Of a stretch of 30,000 nucleotides of DNA, positions 17,836 to 27,317 are shown one piece after another; positions within the stretch are counted from its first letter, which is position 1; each line of letters opens with the position of its first letter. The notes beneath the pieces were generated by a model. It made no database searches. It had not been told where the DNA came from and saw only the letters and a program-made list of their open reading frames with translations. Source of the stretch: Prorocentrum cordatum (Eukaryota; Sar; Dinophyceae; Prorocentrales; Prorocentraceae); assembly GCA_963575745.1 (NCBI GenBank), contig CAUYUJ010003028.1, forward strand, positions 1-30,000. The letters are read 5' to 3'. The translations under genes and the position numbers were made by a program.

Positions 17836-18440
17836 CTGCAGGGCAAGATTCGCACCGCGCGCGGCGCGGCAGCGAAGCGTAGTTTCACGGTGGCCGAATC
17901 CTTTGACATCGGGGCCACGCTGATTGGAACTTTGAGCGCCTTACGAATAAGTGCCATCTGTGGCGCGGACAGGCACTCCCCTACCCTCGATTGAGCGATC
18001 GCCTCGGCCGCGACGCCGGGCGGCGCGCGTAGGAGTGGAGGGCCGATGGACCGACCCCTCTTGCACTATCCGTCGTTAGAAACAAGACGTCGACAATGAG
18101 ATGAATATGCAACGATCTCGAACTCACTGCCAAAGGGCCAAGGGTATCTCACGAATGTCAACATCGTTTGGACCGACCGGGGCTGCAGATATGAAGAATG
18201 AGATTGGAAGAGGATGCACGATGAGTTCAATCGCAGCGAACCTGGAGATCGGCGCCGCGCCGCCCGCCGACAGCCTTAAAATTCGACAGGCGCGATACTT
18301 CCTCCATATTCAAGCCTGAAGAGCCCAAAAATGACCACGGTTACAGGTTTCCGATGACCCGCTCGGATTGCCAACATGAAGCGCGGGCCCAATAGGGAGG
18401 GGGCTCCCGCCCAAAACCTCCGCACAATTCAATCACAGAC
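17836..18440. other. Unassigned spacer
   Basis: Non-repetitive, moderately GC-rich DNA. The longest plus frame (18101-18319, 72 codons) has fairly balanced composition but no recognised family and no supporting signal. No RNA gene was recognised. Confidence 0.4.
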
Positions 18441-18602
18441 GAGGCTCATGATGGTGATGATTGATGATGATAATGATGAGGAGGAGGAGGAGGTCGGGGG
18501 CCCCAGAGAAAATGATGCTGAGTGCTGAGAGAGAATGTGTGGTGTGCGGCTGAATGTGATGATAATGGTGATGATGATGATGATGGCGATGGCGGTGATG
18601 CC

Positions 18603-18633
<31 letters not shown>

Positions 18634-18760
18634 CTGATGATGATGATGATGATCCTCCGTGGCCGATGGTGGTGATGATCGATGGTAGGCGACTGGGTAT
18701 GATGATGATGATGACGATGATGATGGTGATGATGATGACCAATGGTGATGATAACCGGTC
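18441..18760. repeat. (GAT)n triplet region
   Basis: Interrupted GAT/ATG triplets, purest at about 18548-18650. A non-repetitive island at 18492-18545 lies inside. Poly-Asp (plus), poly-Met and poly-His (minus) frames derive from it. Confidence 0.9.
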
Positions 18761-18844
18761 ACGGGGGGAATGCGTGAGCGAGGCGGAGAATGGAAGGGAG
18801 GTGCTCCTGCGCGAAGGGTGTTCAGATAAAATACGAATCCCACT

Positions 18845-19825
18845 TTGGATGTGGGGAACAACAGTGGAAAACGGCCAGGAGGCCGCCCGACAACCGCCGA
18901 ATAATCTAATACAAACAATAGAAAACGGCCAGGGGGCTGACCGACAACCACCAAATAATCAAAAACCAATAGGAAACAACAAAGGGTCGCACGACAACCG
19001 CCGAATAAACAAGAACCGATAGGAAACAACAAGGGGCCGCCGGACAACCGCCGAAAAAATAAAACCAATAGGACTCAAAAAGGGGCCGCCCGACAACTGC
19101 CGAGCAATCAAAAACCAATAGAAAACTTGTCAGGGGGCGGCCCAGCAACCATCGAAGAATCAACAATAAATCGAAAACCAACCGCCGAATAACCAAGACC
19201 AAAAGGACTCAAAAAGGGGCCGCCCGACAACTGCCGGGCAACCAAAAACAAGTAGGAAACTGCCAGGGGGGCCGCCCGACAACCGCCGAGTAATCAAAAA
19301 CTAATGAAAACAGACAAGTGGGGGGCGCCCGACAACCGCCGAGTAATCGAAAACCAATAGGAAGCAACAAGTGGTCGCCCGACAACCGCCGAATAACCAA
19401 AAACCAATAAGAAACAACAAAGGGCCGCCCGACAACCGCCGAATAATCAACAACCTATAGGAAACAACAAAGGGGGCCGCCCGACAGCCGCGGAATAACC
19501 AAAAACCAATCGGAAACGGCCAGGGGGCCGCCCGACAACCGCCGAGCAATCAAAAAACCATAGGAAACATCAAGGGGCCGCCACAAACACCGACGAACAA
19601 TCAAAAACTAATAGGAAACAACAAAAGGGCTGCCGGACAATCGTCGCGTCATCAAAAACCAATAGGAAACGGCAAAGTGGCCGTCCCACAACCGCCGAAT
19701 AACGAAAAACCGATAGGAAACGGCCAAGGGGCCGCCCGACAACCGCCGAATAATCAAAAACCAATACGGAACAACAGGGGGCCGCCAGACAACCGCAGGA
19801 AAATCAAAAACCAATCTGCAGGATA
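18845..19825. repeat. 51-bp minisatellite, about 18-19 copies
   Basis: Unit consists of AAAAACCAATAGGAAACRRC, then AAAGGGGCCGCCCGACAACC, then GCCGAATAATC. The spacing is commonly 51 bases (for example 19654-19755), with a few longer or shorter units near 19050-19200. Copies differ mostly in the middle (AAC versus GGC before the G run). On the minus strand every unit translates to a VFDYSAVVGRPP-like or FLIIRRLSGGP-like peptide, because 51 is a multiple of three. Confidence 0.93.
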
Positions 19826-19839
19826 ATCAAAAACAAACA

Positions 19840-20240
19840 GGAGAGGAGGAGGAGGAGGAGGAGGAGGAGGAGGAGGAGGACGAGGAGGAGGAACGTTGGG
19901 AAGGAGCGGAGGACGACGAAAGAATAAGGACGAGGAGGAGAAGAAGAATAGGAGGACAAGGAGGGGAGGAGGAAAACGAGGAAGAGGAGAAGGAAGGAGA
20001 AGGGGGGAGGAGGAGGAGGAGGAGACGGAGGAGGAGAGCGAGGAGAAGGAGGAGGAGGAGGAGGAGGAGCAGCAGGGCATGTGACCAGGACGAAGGGGGG
20101 AAAGAGGAGAAGGACGAGGAGGAGGAGGAGGAGGAGGAGGAGGAGGAGGAGGATGAGGAGGAGGAGGAGGAGGAGGGGGGCGAGGAGGAGGAAAGGGAGG
20201 ATGATGAGGAGGAGGACGAGCAGCAGGTAGGGTACGGGGA
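19840..20240. repeat. GGA polypurine region
   Basis: Two long GAGGAG tracts (19843-19885 and 20115-20180) joined by other GA-rich sequence, almost entirely purine on the plus strand. Poly-Ser/Leu frames on minus are artefacts. Confidence 0.92.
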
Positions 20241-20279
20241 GAGGGAGAAGACAGAGGTTACCATGGGAACCCCCAGAAC

Positions 20280-20520
20280 AACATGATCGCTGACTAGAGA
20301 AACTCGGCCTCCGCGCGCGCAGAACAAAATATGCCAGAATGCGAAAAAAACACGAACAGACACTGGTAGTGATTGGTCTTCGCGCAAGCGCGCTGAACAA
20401 AAAAAACATGCTCGAAGAGTAGGAAAACCAGGCCGGGGGGCGCGCGCGCGGGAACACATAGGAATAATAATACATGCTCGCAGACTAAGCTAAATGATCC
20501 CCCCCGCGCGCGCGCAAACC
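20280..20520. repeat. Degenerate repeat CATG-CTCG...GCGCGCGC
   Basis: Three related units begin CATGATCGCTGACTAGAGAA (20282), CATGCTCGAAGAGTAGGAAA (20407) and CATGCTCGCAGACTAAGC (20473). Each continues to a CGCGCGCG run and an AACA(C/T)A or AACCATG end. Alternating CG tracts are Z-DNA-prone. A fourth partial unit (CGCGCAAGCGCGC) lies near 20380. Confidence 0.6.
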
Positions 20521-20526
20521 ATGTAT

Positions 20527-20760
20527 TAAAAACCCCCCTGTAGGGGGAGTCCATTTCGATCCGATCGATCCGAGTCGACATCAATTCTGACGGACTCGAT
20601 CCGATGCGATTCCGATGTGCTGACGATCCAGAGCGGCCCGATGCTTGTACTACGCTGCTGTGCAGCCTGGCGCAGCCGAGCCGACTCGATTCCGCCTATG
20701 AGCACGTCCTCCACGCGAAAAGCTCGAAATCCCTCGGCTCCGGTCGCCCGAAATGGATAC
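20527..20760 (+). repeat. Dispersed repeat family D2, copy 2
   Basis: Starts with the palindrome CCCCCTGTAGGGGG (20535-20547), continues with TTTCGATCCGATCGATCCGA and then a CGCTGCTGTGCAGCCTGGCGCAG block near 20653-20677. Its complement aligns with 13311-13525. The inner boundary is not sharp. Confidence 0.65.
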
Positions 20761-20795
20761 AGAAAAACTGGCACGATGCCCAATAACAGTTGGCG

Positions 20796-20953
20796 GCGCG
20801 CACAAAGGGGTGGAGGGAGGGGGGGGGGCTTCTTAGAAGGAGGCTGCTTCTCAGAAGGCGCTGGCCTTACATCTATAGATAAGGCCCGCGCCTTCTAAGA
20901 AGCAGGGGTGCTTCTAGGAAGCCCTCCCCCCTCCCCCCACCCCCCTCTGCGCG
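20796..20953. mobile_element. Fold-back element with nested CTTCTAAGAAG arms
   Basis: Reads as a long imperfect hairpin. The GGGAGGGG/GGCTTCTTAGAAG left arm pairs with the CTTCTAGGAAGCC/CCTCCCCCC right arm, then CTTCTCAGAAGGCGC with GCGCCTTCTAAGAAG, then GGCCTTA with TAAGGCC around a 10-base loop centred near 20874. Outermost CGCGC/GCGCG words at 20796 and 20949 extend the pairing. No coding content. It could be a fold-back MITE or a structured transcript source. Confidence 0.8.
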
Positions 20954-21394
20954 TGGCTGAAACAAACGCTGTTCCAAACCTGCAGCGGCCGCCACTGGGG
21001 AGGCAACCTGTCGCATCAAATGGTCGGCGACGCCAACAGCGCGCCCGGTTCAGAATGGACAGGAAAGGCTCTTGCACCCATTCTGTGCGTACCCATCCTT
21101 GGGGGAAAACAACAAGGTACCGATACAGCTGCTCTCCGGCCCCCTCCCTGGGCGCATTCTCACGAAGATCCCGAGGCGAATCCAGCGGCGGCGATGAGGA
21201 CCGCCCAGGAGGCCCAAAGAGGGGAAAACTGGTAGTTCTGGGCTTCCTCCACTTCATTCTGCCCGTCCTTCCAGTCGGCTCCGCCCACGCCGAGCAGCGC
21301 GGCGGGCCGGCGTCCGCGGCCGCGGCGCACGCGCGCGCGCGTGCGCGCGCGCGAGCGGCCTCCCGGCGCCTCTTGCGGGCGGCCTGCGGGGCTG
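20954..21394. other. Unassigned spacer
   Basis: Mostly non-repetitive. The alternating purine-pyrimidine GCGCGCGCGTGCGCGCGCG run at about 21331-21352 is Z-DNA-prone. A plus frame crossing 21160-21300 (with KLVVLGFLHFILPVLPVG) is open from 20908 but ends in a repeat-encoded Gly/Arg/Glu tail and shows no family. Confidence 0.4.
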
Positions 21395-21690
21395 GCCGCG
21401 CACGGGGAGGGGAGAGGGAGAGGGAGAGGGGGGGGAGGGGAGGGGGAGGGAGAGGGAAGGAGGGTGGAGGAAGAGGGGAGGTGGAGGGAAGAGGGAGGGC
21501 AGGGAGAGGAGAATGGAGGGGGGGAGCAGAGGGGGAGGGGAAGGGGGGGAGGAGGGGGAGGGACGAGAGGAGAGGGGAGGAGGCAGAGGGGAGGAGGGGA
21601 GGTAGAGAAAGAGGGGAGGTGGAGGAAAAGGGAGGAGAAGAGGAGGGAGGGGGAAAAGGGGGAGGGAGGGAGGAGAGGGGAGGGAGACAA
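21395..21690. repeat. GGGAGA/GGAGGG polypurine tract
   Basis: About 290 bases of almost pure plus-strand purine with GGGGAGG motifs, capable of G-quadruplex and triplex formation. Frames are poly-Glu/Gly/Arg on plus and Pro/Ser/Leu on minus. Confidence 0.93.
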
Positions 21691-21858
21691 GCTAGGTGCA
21701 CTCGCGTCATGCCTGAAGTCCTACCCCTCCGTTCCATTCCTTACCACTGCGGTGATTTGTTCTCTATTCGCGGACGCGTGTCGTAGCGGACCTGGAGCTC
21801 CCAGGAAGACGCCATCGTGTAATGAGTTATTGGACAATGAGAGCTGCGTGTATCAGAG
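21691..21858. other. Unassigned spacer
   Basis: Short mixed-composition DNA between two polypurine tracts; nothing recognised. Confidence 0.4.
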
Positions 21859-22060
21859 AAGGGGAAGGAGGACAGGGAGGAGGAGGAGGAGGAGGAGGAG
21901 GAGGAGGAGGAGGGGGAGATGGCGGATGAGCAGGATGATGATCAGGAGGAAATAGAACAGGAGGATGATGAGGACGGACAACAGCAGCAGCAGCTGGAGT
22001 GGAAGAAACGGGGGGAACAGGAGGAGCTGGGGAAGGCAGAGGAGGCGAAACCACGGGGCG
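21859..22060. repeat. GGA tract and purine-rich continuation
   Basis: Pure GGAGGA at 21870-21915, then decaying into GAT/CAG-containing purine-rich sequence. Not considered coding. Confidence 0.8.
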
Positions 22061-22078
22061 ACAACGATGAAAAGGACG

Positions 22079-22200
22079 CCGATCCAGAAAAGTGGCCCGC
22101 GCGGGGGCGAGAGCCCCATTCTGCACGACGGGAGCGAAACGCCGATCTGGAAATAAGGCCCACGCTCAAGCGGGAGCACCATTTGGGAATCCTGCCTGAG
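22079..22200. repeat. 62-bp degenerate direct repeat, two copies
   Basis: GCCGATCCAGAAAAGTGGCC (22079) and GCCGATCTGGAAATAAGGCC (22141) begin two units. Both continue through a C(A/G)CGC...CGGGAGCACCAT-like part. Encoded frames are repeat-derived. Confidence 0.6.
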
Positions 22201-22284
22201 AGCCGTAAGCGGGGGGGGGCGGGAAGCCTCCCGAACGCAGCCAGGGGACTTTTACGCAGCACCCAGCAATTGCGGATAAAAGCA

Positions 22285-22485
22285 GAAAGGGGCGGGTCGC
22301 GGGGTGGGTCGCGGGTGGCTCGCGGGCGGGTCGCGGGGTGGGTCGCGGAGTGGGTCGTGGGGGAGTCGTGGGTGGGTCGCGGGGTGGGTCGCGGGGTGGG
22401 TCGCGGGTGAGTCGTGGGTGGGTCGCGTGCCAGGTCGCGGGCGGGTCGCTGGTAGGTCTCGGTCCGGGTCGCGGGCTGGGACGGC
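22285..22485. repeat. GGGTCGCGGGTG minisatellite
   Basis: About sixteen units of roughly 12 bases around GGTGGGTCGCGG, with occasional GGAGTCGTGG variants. Lies directly before the first CAA-R4-R5 cassette. Confidence 0.9.
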
Positions 22486-22487
22486 GA

Positions 22488-22660
22488 CAGCAAAAACAAC
22501 AACAACGACGACAACAACAACAACAGCAACAATCAATGTAAGACTGTTCGCCCTTATCTGCTCGAGTGTCCAATCAAGCGTATTTCCCAAGCCCTCGATA
22601 CCCGCCATCTTCGTCTTCGATCGAACCCCTTTGGGGGGGCATGCCTTTCTTCCCTGCAGG
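22488..22660 (+). repeat. CAA tract plus R4 block, cassette 1
   Basis: An AAC/CAA-rich tract (22490-22533) is followed by R4. R4 reads TAAGACTGTTCGCCCTTATC, then CCCAAGCCCTCGATACCCGC, then TTCGTCTTCGATCGAACCCC, then a CTTCCCTGCAGG end. The same order recurs at 27565-27825 and 28375-28730. Frames across it are not convincing as protein. Confidence 0.75.
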
Positions 22661-22840
22661 CCGGGCCCCCGCAAGCGGCGGGGCGGCCGCGGACCGTCGG
22701 CCTGGCCAGCGGCAGCGCTGATCGGCGGGGCGGCCGCGGACCGTCGACCCGACCCATCAAGGACGGACAGGGGACCGACCACGACGACGACGACGTCGAC
22801 GACGACGGCGACGACGACGACGGCGACGACGAGCGAAAGC
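22661..22840. repeat. 24-bp direct repeat and GAC array
   Basis: The 24-base word beginning CGGCGGGGCGGCCGCGGACC occurs at 22676 and 22723, identical by eye. It is followed by a (GAC)n-type array at 22778-22830. Confidence 0.8.
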
Positions 22841-22859
22841 GAGAGCAATAGCGAGAGAG

Positions 22860-23640
22860 AACGACAGCAGGGCCACAAGGACACGAAGTGGGCCACGAAG
22901 GGCGACAGCGGGGACATGAAGGGAATGCGTATGGGGCCGCGAAGAGCGCGAACGAGCGAGGGCCACGAATGGCAGCGAATGCGGGGCCACAGAAGGCAAC
23001 GATGGGGCCGCTGAGGGTAGCAACTGGGCCACGTAGGACAATGAGGGGACCACAAACGGCAACAGCGGGGCCCGAAGGGCATGCACATGGGGCCACAACG
23101 GGCGCGAACGATCGGGGGCCACGAAGGGCATACGTATACTGGGCCGCGGAAGGCAAGGACGGGGCCACTGAGGGCAGCAACGGGGCCACGAAGGGCAGCG
23201 AGGGGGCCACGAACGGCGACAGCGGGGCCACGAAGCGCATGCATACGGGGCCACCACGGGCGCGAACGAAAACGGGGCCACAAAGGGCATGCATTTATGG
23301 GGCCACGAAAGGCTGCATACGGGGCAGCGAAGGGCAGCGAGGGGGCCACGAAGGGCAGCGAAGGGGCCACGAAGGGATGAAACGGGGCCACAAAACAAAG
23401 CGAGGGGGCCACGAAGGGCAGCGAGGGGGCCATGGAAGGATGCAACGGGGCCACGAGACAAAGCGAGGGGGCCACGAAGGGCAGCGAGGGGGCCACGAAG
23501 GGCAGCCAGGAGGCCACGAGGGACAGCAACGGGGCCACGAATGGCAGCGAGGGGGCCACGAAGGGCTGCAACGGGACCACGGAACAAAGCGGGGGTGCCA
23601 CGAAGGGCTGCAACGGGGCCACGAAAGGCAGCGAGATCCC
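22860..23640. repeat. GGGGCCACGAAGGGCAGCGA minisatellite
   Basis: About 780 bases of units of 20-30 bases (often 24) built on GGGCCACGAAGGGC plus AGCGA, ATGCA or AACG. The early part (22880-23290) is more diverged, with ATGCATA and GCGAACG variants. The late part (23330-23640) is more regular. Units of three-fold length give long frames on both strands (GHEGQRG on plus, FVAPSLP on minus). These are typical repeat artefacts. Confidence 0.92.
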
Positions 23641-23940
23641 GAGTCGTAGGAAATCTGCGAGGGAGTTCTAAGCGTGAGCGTGACTCCTGGGCGCCTGGGT
23701 GTCGGGAGCGCGGCGCTTGAGCAAATTGCCGGAAATTCTAGCGCAAGGGCGCTATTCTTCAGTAAATTGAAAGCAGAACAAGTCTCCAGCGAGAGCGCAA
23801 CTCCAGACCGCCGGGACAGCGATTCCCGAATTAATTGCAAGGAAATCCCAAGCGAGAGCGCGATTCCTGAATAAAAAAAAAAGGTCTCGGGCGGGAGCGG
23901 GGGTCCTGGCTAAATTGTGAGGATGTCTCAGGCGGGAGCC
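23641..23940 (+). repeat. R5 degenerate ~47-bp repeats, cassette 1
   Basis: About six units of the pattern AAATTG(C)(A/G)AGGAAATCCC followed by AGCGAGAGCGCGATTCCTGA. Clearest units are at 23790-23870. The same unit recurs at 28040-28262 and 29037-29105. Confidence 0.8.
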
Positions 23941-24190
23941 GTTATTGTGGTAGCCCCTCTCTCCAGGGGCACAGGAGTCCAGTCACTCAATTCGCATGAC
24001 CAGACTCCTGTGCCCCTCCCCACCCACGGGGGGGGTGGGGCAGCAGCCAGCAGGCAGCATCCACAGCTCATACAAACAACGAACCACAAAATCCATTGGG
24101 ACCCATATAGGGGTCAACTCAGCCCTGCCTTCGCCAAGCGATCGCGCGCTGGCGAAGCAACGCCTCTGGTAGCCTCCTCCAAAGGGAACC
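23941..24190. other. Spacer with a perfect 15-bp inverted repeat
   Basis: AGGGGCACAGGAGTC (23965-23979) pairs perfectly with GACTCCTGTGCCCCT (24003-24017) around a 23-base loop. The rest to 24190 is unassigned; a shorter stem TTCGCCAAGCG / CGCTGGCGAA lies at about 24130-24157. Confidence 0.8.
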
Positions 24191-24570
24191 TGTGAGGGAT
24201 GGACGGAGCCCTGATAGCATCCTACTAGGGAGGGATGGAACTCTAGGGGGTCCTGTTAGGAGTGGATGGAACTCTTTTAATATTGCGAAGGATGGATGGA
24301 GCTCTAATAGGATCCTGTTAGGGATAGATGGAGCCCTACTTGGATCATGGATGGAGCTCTGATAGGATCCTGTTAGAGATGGATGGAACTCAAATAGAAC
24401 CCTGTTAGGAATGAATGGAGCTAGAATGGGATCCGGGTAGGTATATATATATATATATAGAGCACGAATGAGATCCTCTTAGGGATGGATGGAGCTCGAA
24501 TAGAATCCGGTTAGGGATAGATGTAGCTCTAACGGATCCTGTTAGGGATGGATGGAACTCTTATGGCATC
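24190..24570. repeat. ~30-bp minisatellite, TCCTGTTAGGGATGGATGGA
   Basis: Around twelve variable units of TAGGATCCTGTTAGGGATGG plus ATGGAGCTCTAA. A TATATATA run lies at 24443-24459. The unit length is irregular (24-34). Confidence 0.88.
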
Positions 24571-26278
24571 TATGCGAAAATGTTAACGGAACCACTACGA
24601 AACAATACGAATGAATAAGAATGGGGGGATCAATTGGAATACACCTGTAACAGCAAACATCAGCAGGAACCAATCAAATCCGGAAAGAATTAGTTGGAAC
24701 CAATTGGAATACAAGGGAATCAATTGGAAGCAATGAGAATCAAATAGAATCAGGAATAATCAATTAGAACCAATAAGAATCAGTTCGAACCAGTGGGAAT
24801 CAGTGAGCATCAATTAGGATTCAGATAAAACCAATATGAATAAATGGGAGTCAATGAAGAACCAATTTGAATCAACAGGAATCAATTAAAACCAATAAGA
24901 TTCAATCGGAACCACTTGTGATCAATAGAAATCAGTTAGATTCAGGATTCACTGAGACCAGACATGAAGAAATAAAACCAATAGGAATCACTTCGAATCA
25001 ATACACTTCAATTCGAATCAATGATAATGATTTAGAACCAATGGGAATCAATTAAAACAAATGGCATCACTAGGGATCATCAGGGACCAATTCAAACTGC
25101 TAAGAATCGATGTGCATCATTAAACCCCGCAGGAATTCAAAGGGATGGATTTGGTTCTATGGGAATAAATGAAAAACAACTAATAGACACCAAGTAGAAT
25201 CCGTTGGAATATGTTCGAATCAGTAGCTACGAATGAGAAATGAACATACTCAATGGGAACCAATGGGAATGTAATAGATTCTATGGGGACAATAAGAACC
25301 ATATATACTTATACATATATATATATATCAATTGGAACCAACTAAAACCAATATGAATCAATTAGAACCACCATGAGGAATAAACTGAAACAAATGGAAT
25401 CAATGAGAATCAAACAGAAACAATGAGAAACATGAGACTCAATTAAAGCCAATATCAATCAATTCGAATCGATCGGAAAAAGTGAGAATCAATGGAAATC
25501 AAGTAGCACCAATGGGAATCAATTAGAATCACTGAAAATCAATAGGGGTAAATTGAGATCAACAAGAATCAATTAGAATCAATAGGAATCGATCAGAATC
25601 AATATGTACCATGTGATAAATCCATGGGAACCAATCAGAATCAAGCAAAATTGTTGGGAATCGATAGGAACCACCTAGAATCAACCGGGATCCATCAGAG
25701 TCAATTGGAAAACATTGGGAGCAATAGGAATCTATACTAACCAATTGGAAGCAATAGGCATCAACTAGAAGCAACAGGAATCAATCATAATCAATCGTGA
25801 TCAGTTGGAACCAATTAGAATCACTGAGAACCAGCAGGAATCAATCAACCGGACCCACTTAGACTCTATCAGGGCCAACAGGAAACAAATATAATCAGTA
25901 GGAAGCTCTGACAATCAATACGACCCAATAGGAAACCATTAGAATACATAGGAACCAATTAGAATCGAGGCGAATACATTAGGATCGCCTGTAATATGGA
26001 AGAACGTAATCGGAACCAATGGGGATCATTCGGAATCAAATAGGACCAATGGGAATCATTCAGAATCAAACGGAATCAATGACAACCAATTGGGATCAAA
26101 GAGGACCAGTAAGAATCAACTAAGAACCATGAAACTGAATTGAAACACATTGTAATCAATTCGAGTAAACATGAATCACTTAATGATAATCAATGAGAAC
26201 AAATGAACAATATATTGGAATCGATCGGGGTCAATTGGGATAAATCGGAATCAACAGGAGTCAATTAGAAGCAACAGC
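24571..26278. repeat. Long degenerate repeat of GGAATCAATTAGAACCAATA
   Basis: About 1.7 kb built from the decamers (G)GAATCAATT and (A)GAACCAATA in variable order, giving apparent periods of 10-20 bases. An ATATAT stretch interrupts at about 25300-25330. It is markedly AT-richer than the flanks. No ORF of note except short chance frames. Confidence 0.9.
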
Positions 26279-26715
26279 ACTCGTACTTCCTATGGCTAGT
26301 ACTCCGTAGCACGAGTACAACCTAGGACTAGTACCCCCTAGGACTAGTAGACCCTAAGGGTAATAACCCACAGGACGAATACTCCCTAAGGCTAGCACTC
26401 CCCAGGGCTAGTACTCCCTAGGACTAGTACTCCTATGAGTGGTACCCCCTAGGATTAGTACCCCCTAGGACTAGTACTCCCTAGGAGTATTTCTCCCTAG
26501 GAACAATACTCCCTAAGACTGGAAAACCCTAAGACTGATAATCCCTACCGCTAGTGTTCTCCCTAGGGCAACTGGCCCCGTGGACTAGTAATCCCTAGGG
26601 CAAGTGCTCACCAGGGCGACTGCTCCGTAGGACTAGTGATCCGTAGGACGAGGAATCCCTGGGACCAGTATTTCCTAAGAATCGTAATCCGCAAGGCTTG
26701 TAGTCCCGAGTACTG
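26279..26715. repeat. ~17-bp minisatellite of ACTAGTACTCCCTAGG
   Basis: About 25 units around GGACTAGTACTCCCTA, rich in ACTAGT and CCTAGG palindromic hexamers. It follows the 24571-26278 array with almost no spacer. Confidence 0.92.
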
Positions 26716-27130
26716 CCCAAATACGTGCAGGCAGATGTGTATTGACATGTATGTGTGTATATATAAAACAATGCGTACATGTCTGTGTATATACATATAC
26801 ATATATATATATACACGTGTGTGCTCCTATTGCTCCCTCCTCCTCCCCCCCCCCCCCTCCCCAGCAAGATAGCGTTTTTCCCTGCGCAACCCTTCCCCCA
26901 GAGTTGCTCTGGCACTGTTGTCGTGTAGGCGGTTCAGAGTAAAGGGGTTTGAAAGTGCCCCTCCTCCTCCTCCCTCCTAGGATGCCAGCATGCCTCGTCC
27001 TGCCAGGCCCGTATTTCCCAAGTGCACAACCGAACCACGGCTAGATCCCCCGCTATTAACACAACCCAGACAAGATCCGTGATCCTCGTATGAGGATGTT
27101 GAGTGTAAACAAGGCTGGGGCCCCAAGGTG
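26716..27130. other. Unassigned spacer with TATA/TGTA-rich part
   Basis: 26740-26825 is rich in TATATA/TGTGTAT/ATACAT. A C-run (26847-26865) follows. The remainder to 27130 is mixed DNA; no gene is recognised. Confidence 0.45.
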
Positions 27131-27302
27131 AGATCTGGGCGCCTTGATGGCTGGGAGCCCAAAGTGGGGTCCCGATATTGACCCGAGGCATCCCGTGGAG
27201 ACCCCTCGTGGGACCACGACACGCGTGAGGGGTACCCCGATATTGGCCCGAGGCATCCCGTGGAGACCCCTCGTGGGGTCACGAAGCGTGTGAGGAGTGC
27301 CC
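27131..27302 (-). repeat. 66-bp direct repeat, two copies
   Basis: CCCGAGGCATCCCGTGGAGA then CCCCTCGTGGG...CACGA...GCGTGAGG recurs at 27182 and 27248. The complement (CCCCTCACGCGTGTCGTGG) resembles the 90-bp repeat at 4935-5160. Confidence 0.75.
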
Positions 27303-27317
27303 CCAACGTGGCCCGTT

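Noticed and set aside
18906-19814. Series of VFDYSAVVGRP minus frames as a hydrophobic repeat protein
   Set aside because: Explained by the 51-bp minisatellite; no start signal or non-repeat domain accompanies it.
18845-19825. CRISPR-like array
   Set aside because: Units are tandem, without unique spacers of constant length, and the context is eukaryotic.
22252-23622. 456-codon minus-strand frame (FVAPSLP repeats)
   Set aside because: It runs through minisatellites whose units are multiples of three; the plus strand gives an equally long GHEGQRG frame.
24240-24570. Telomere-like TTAGGG words
   Set aside because: GTTAGGGATGGATGG occurs within a longer ~30-bp unit, not as a hexamer or heptamer telomere array.
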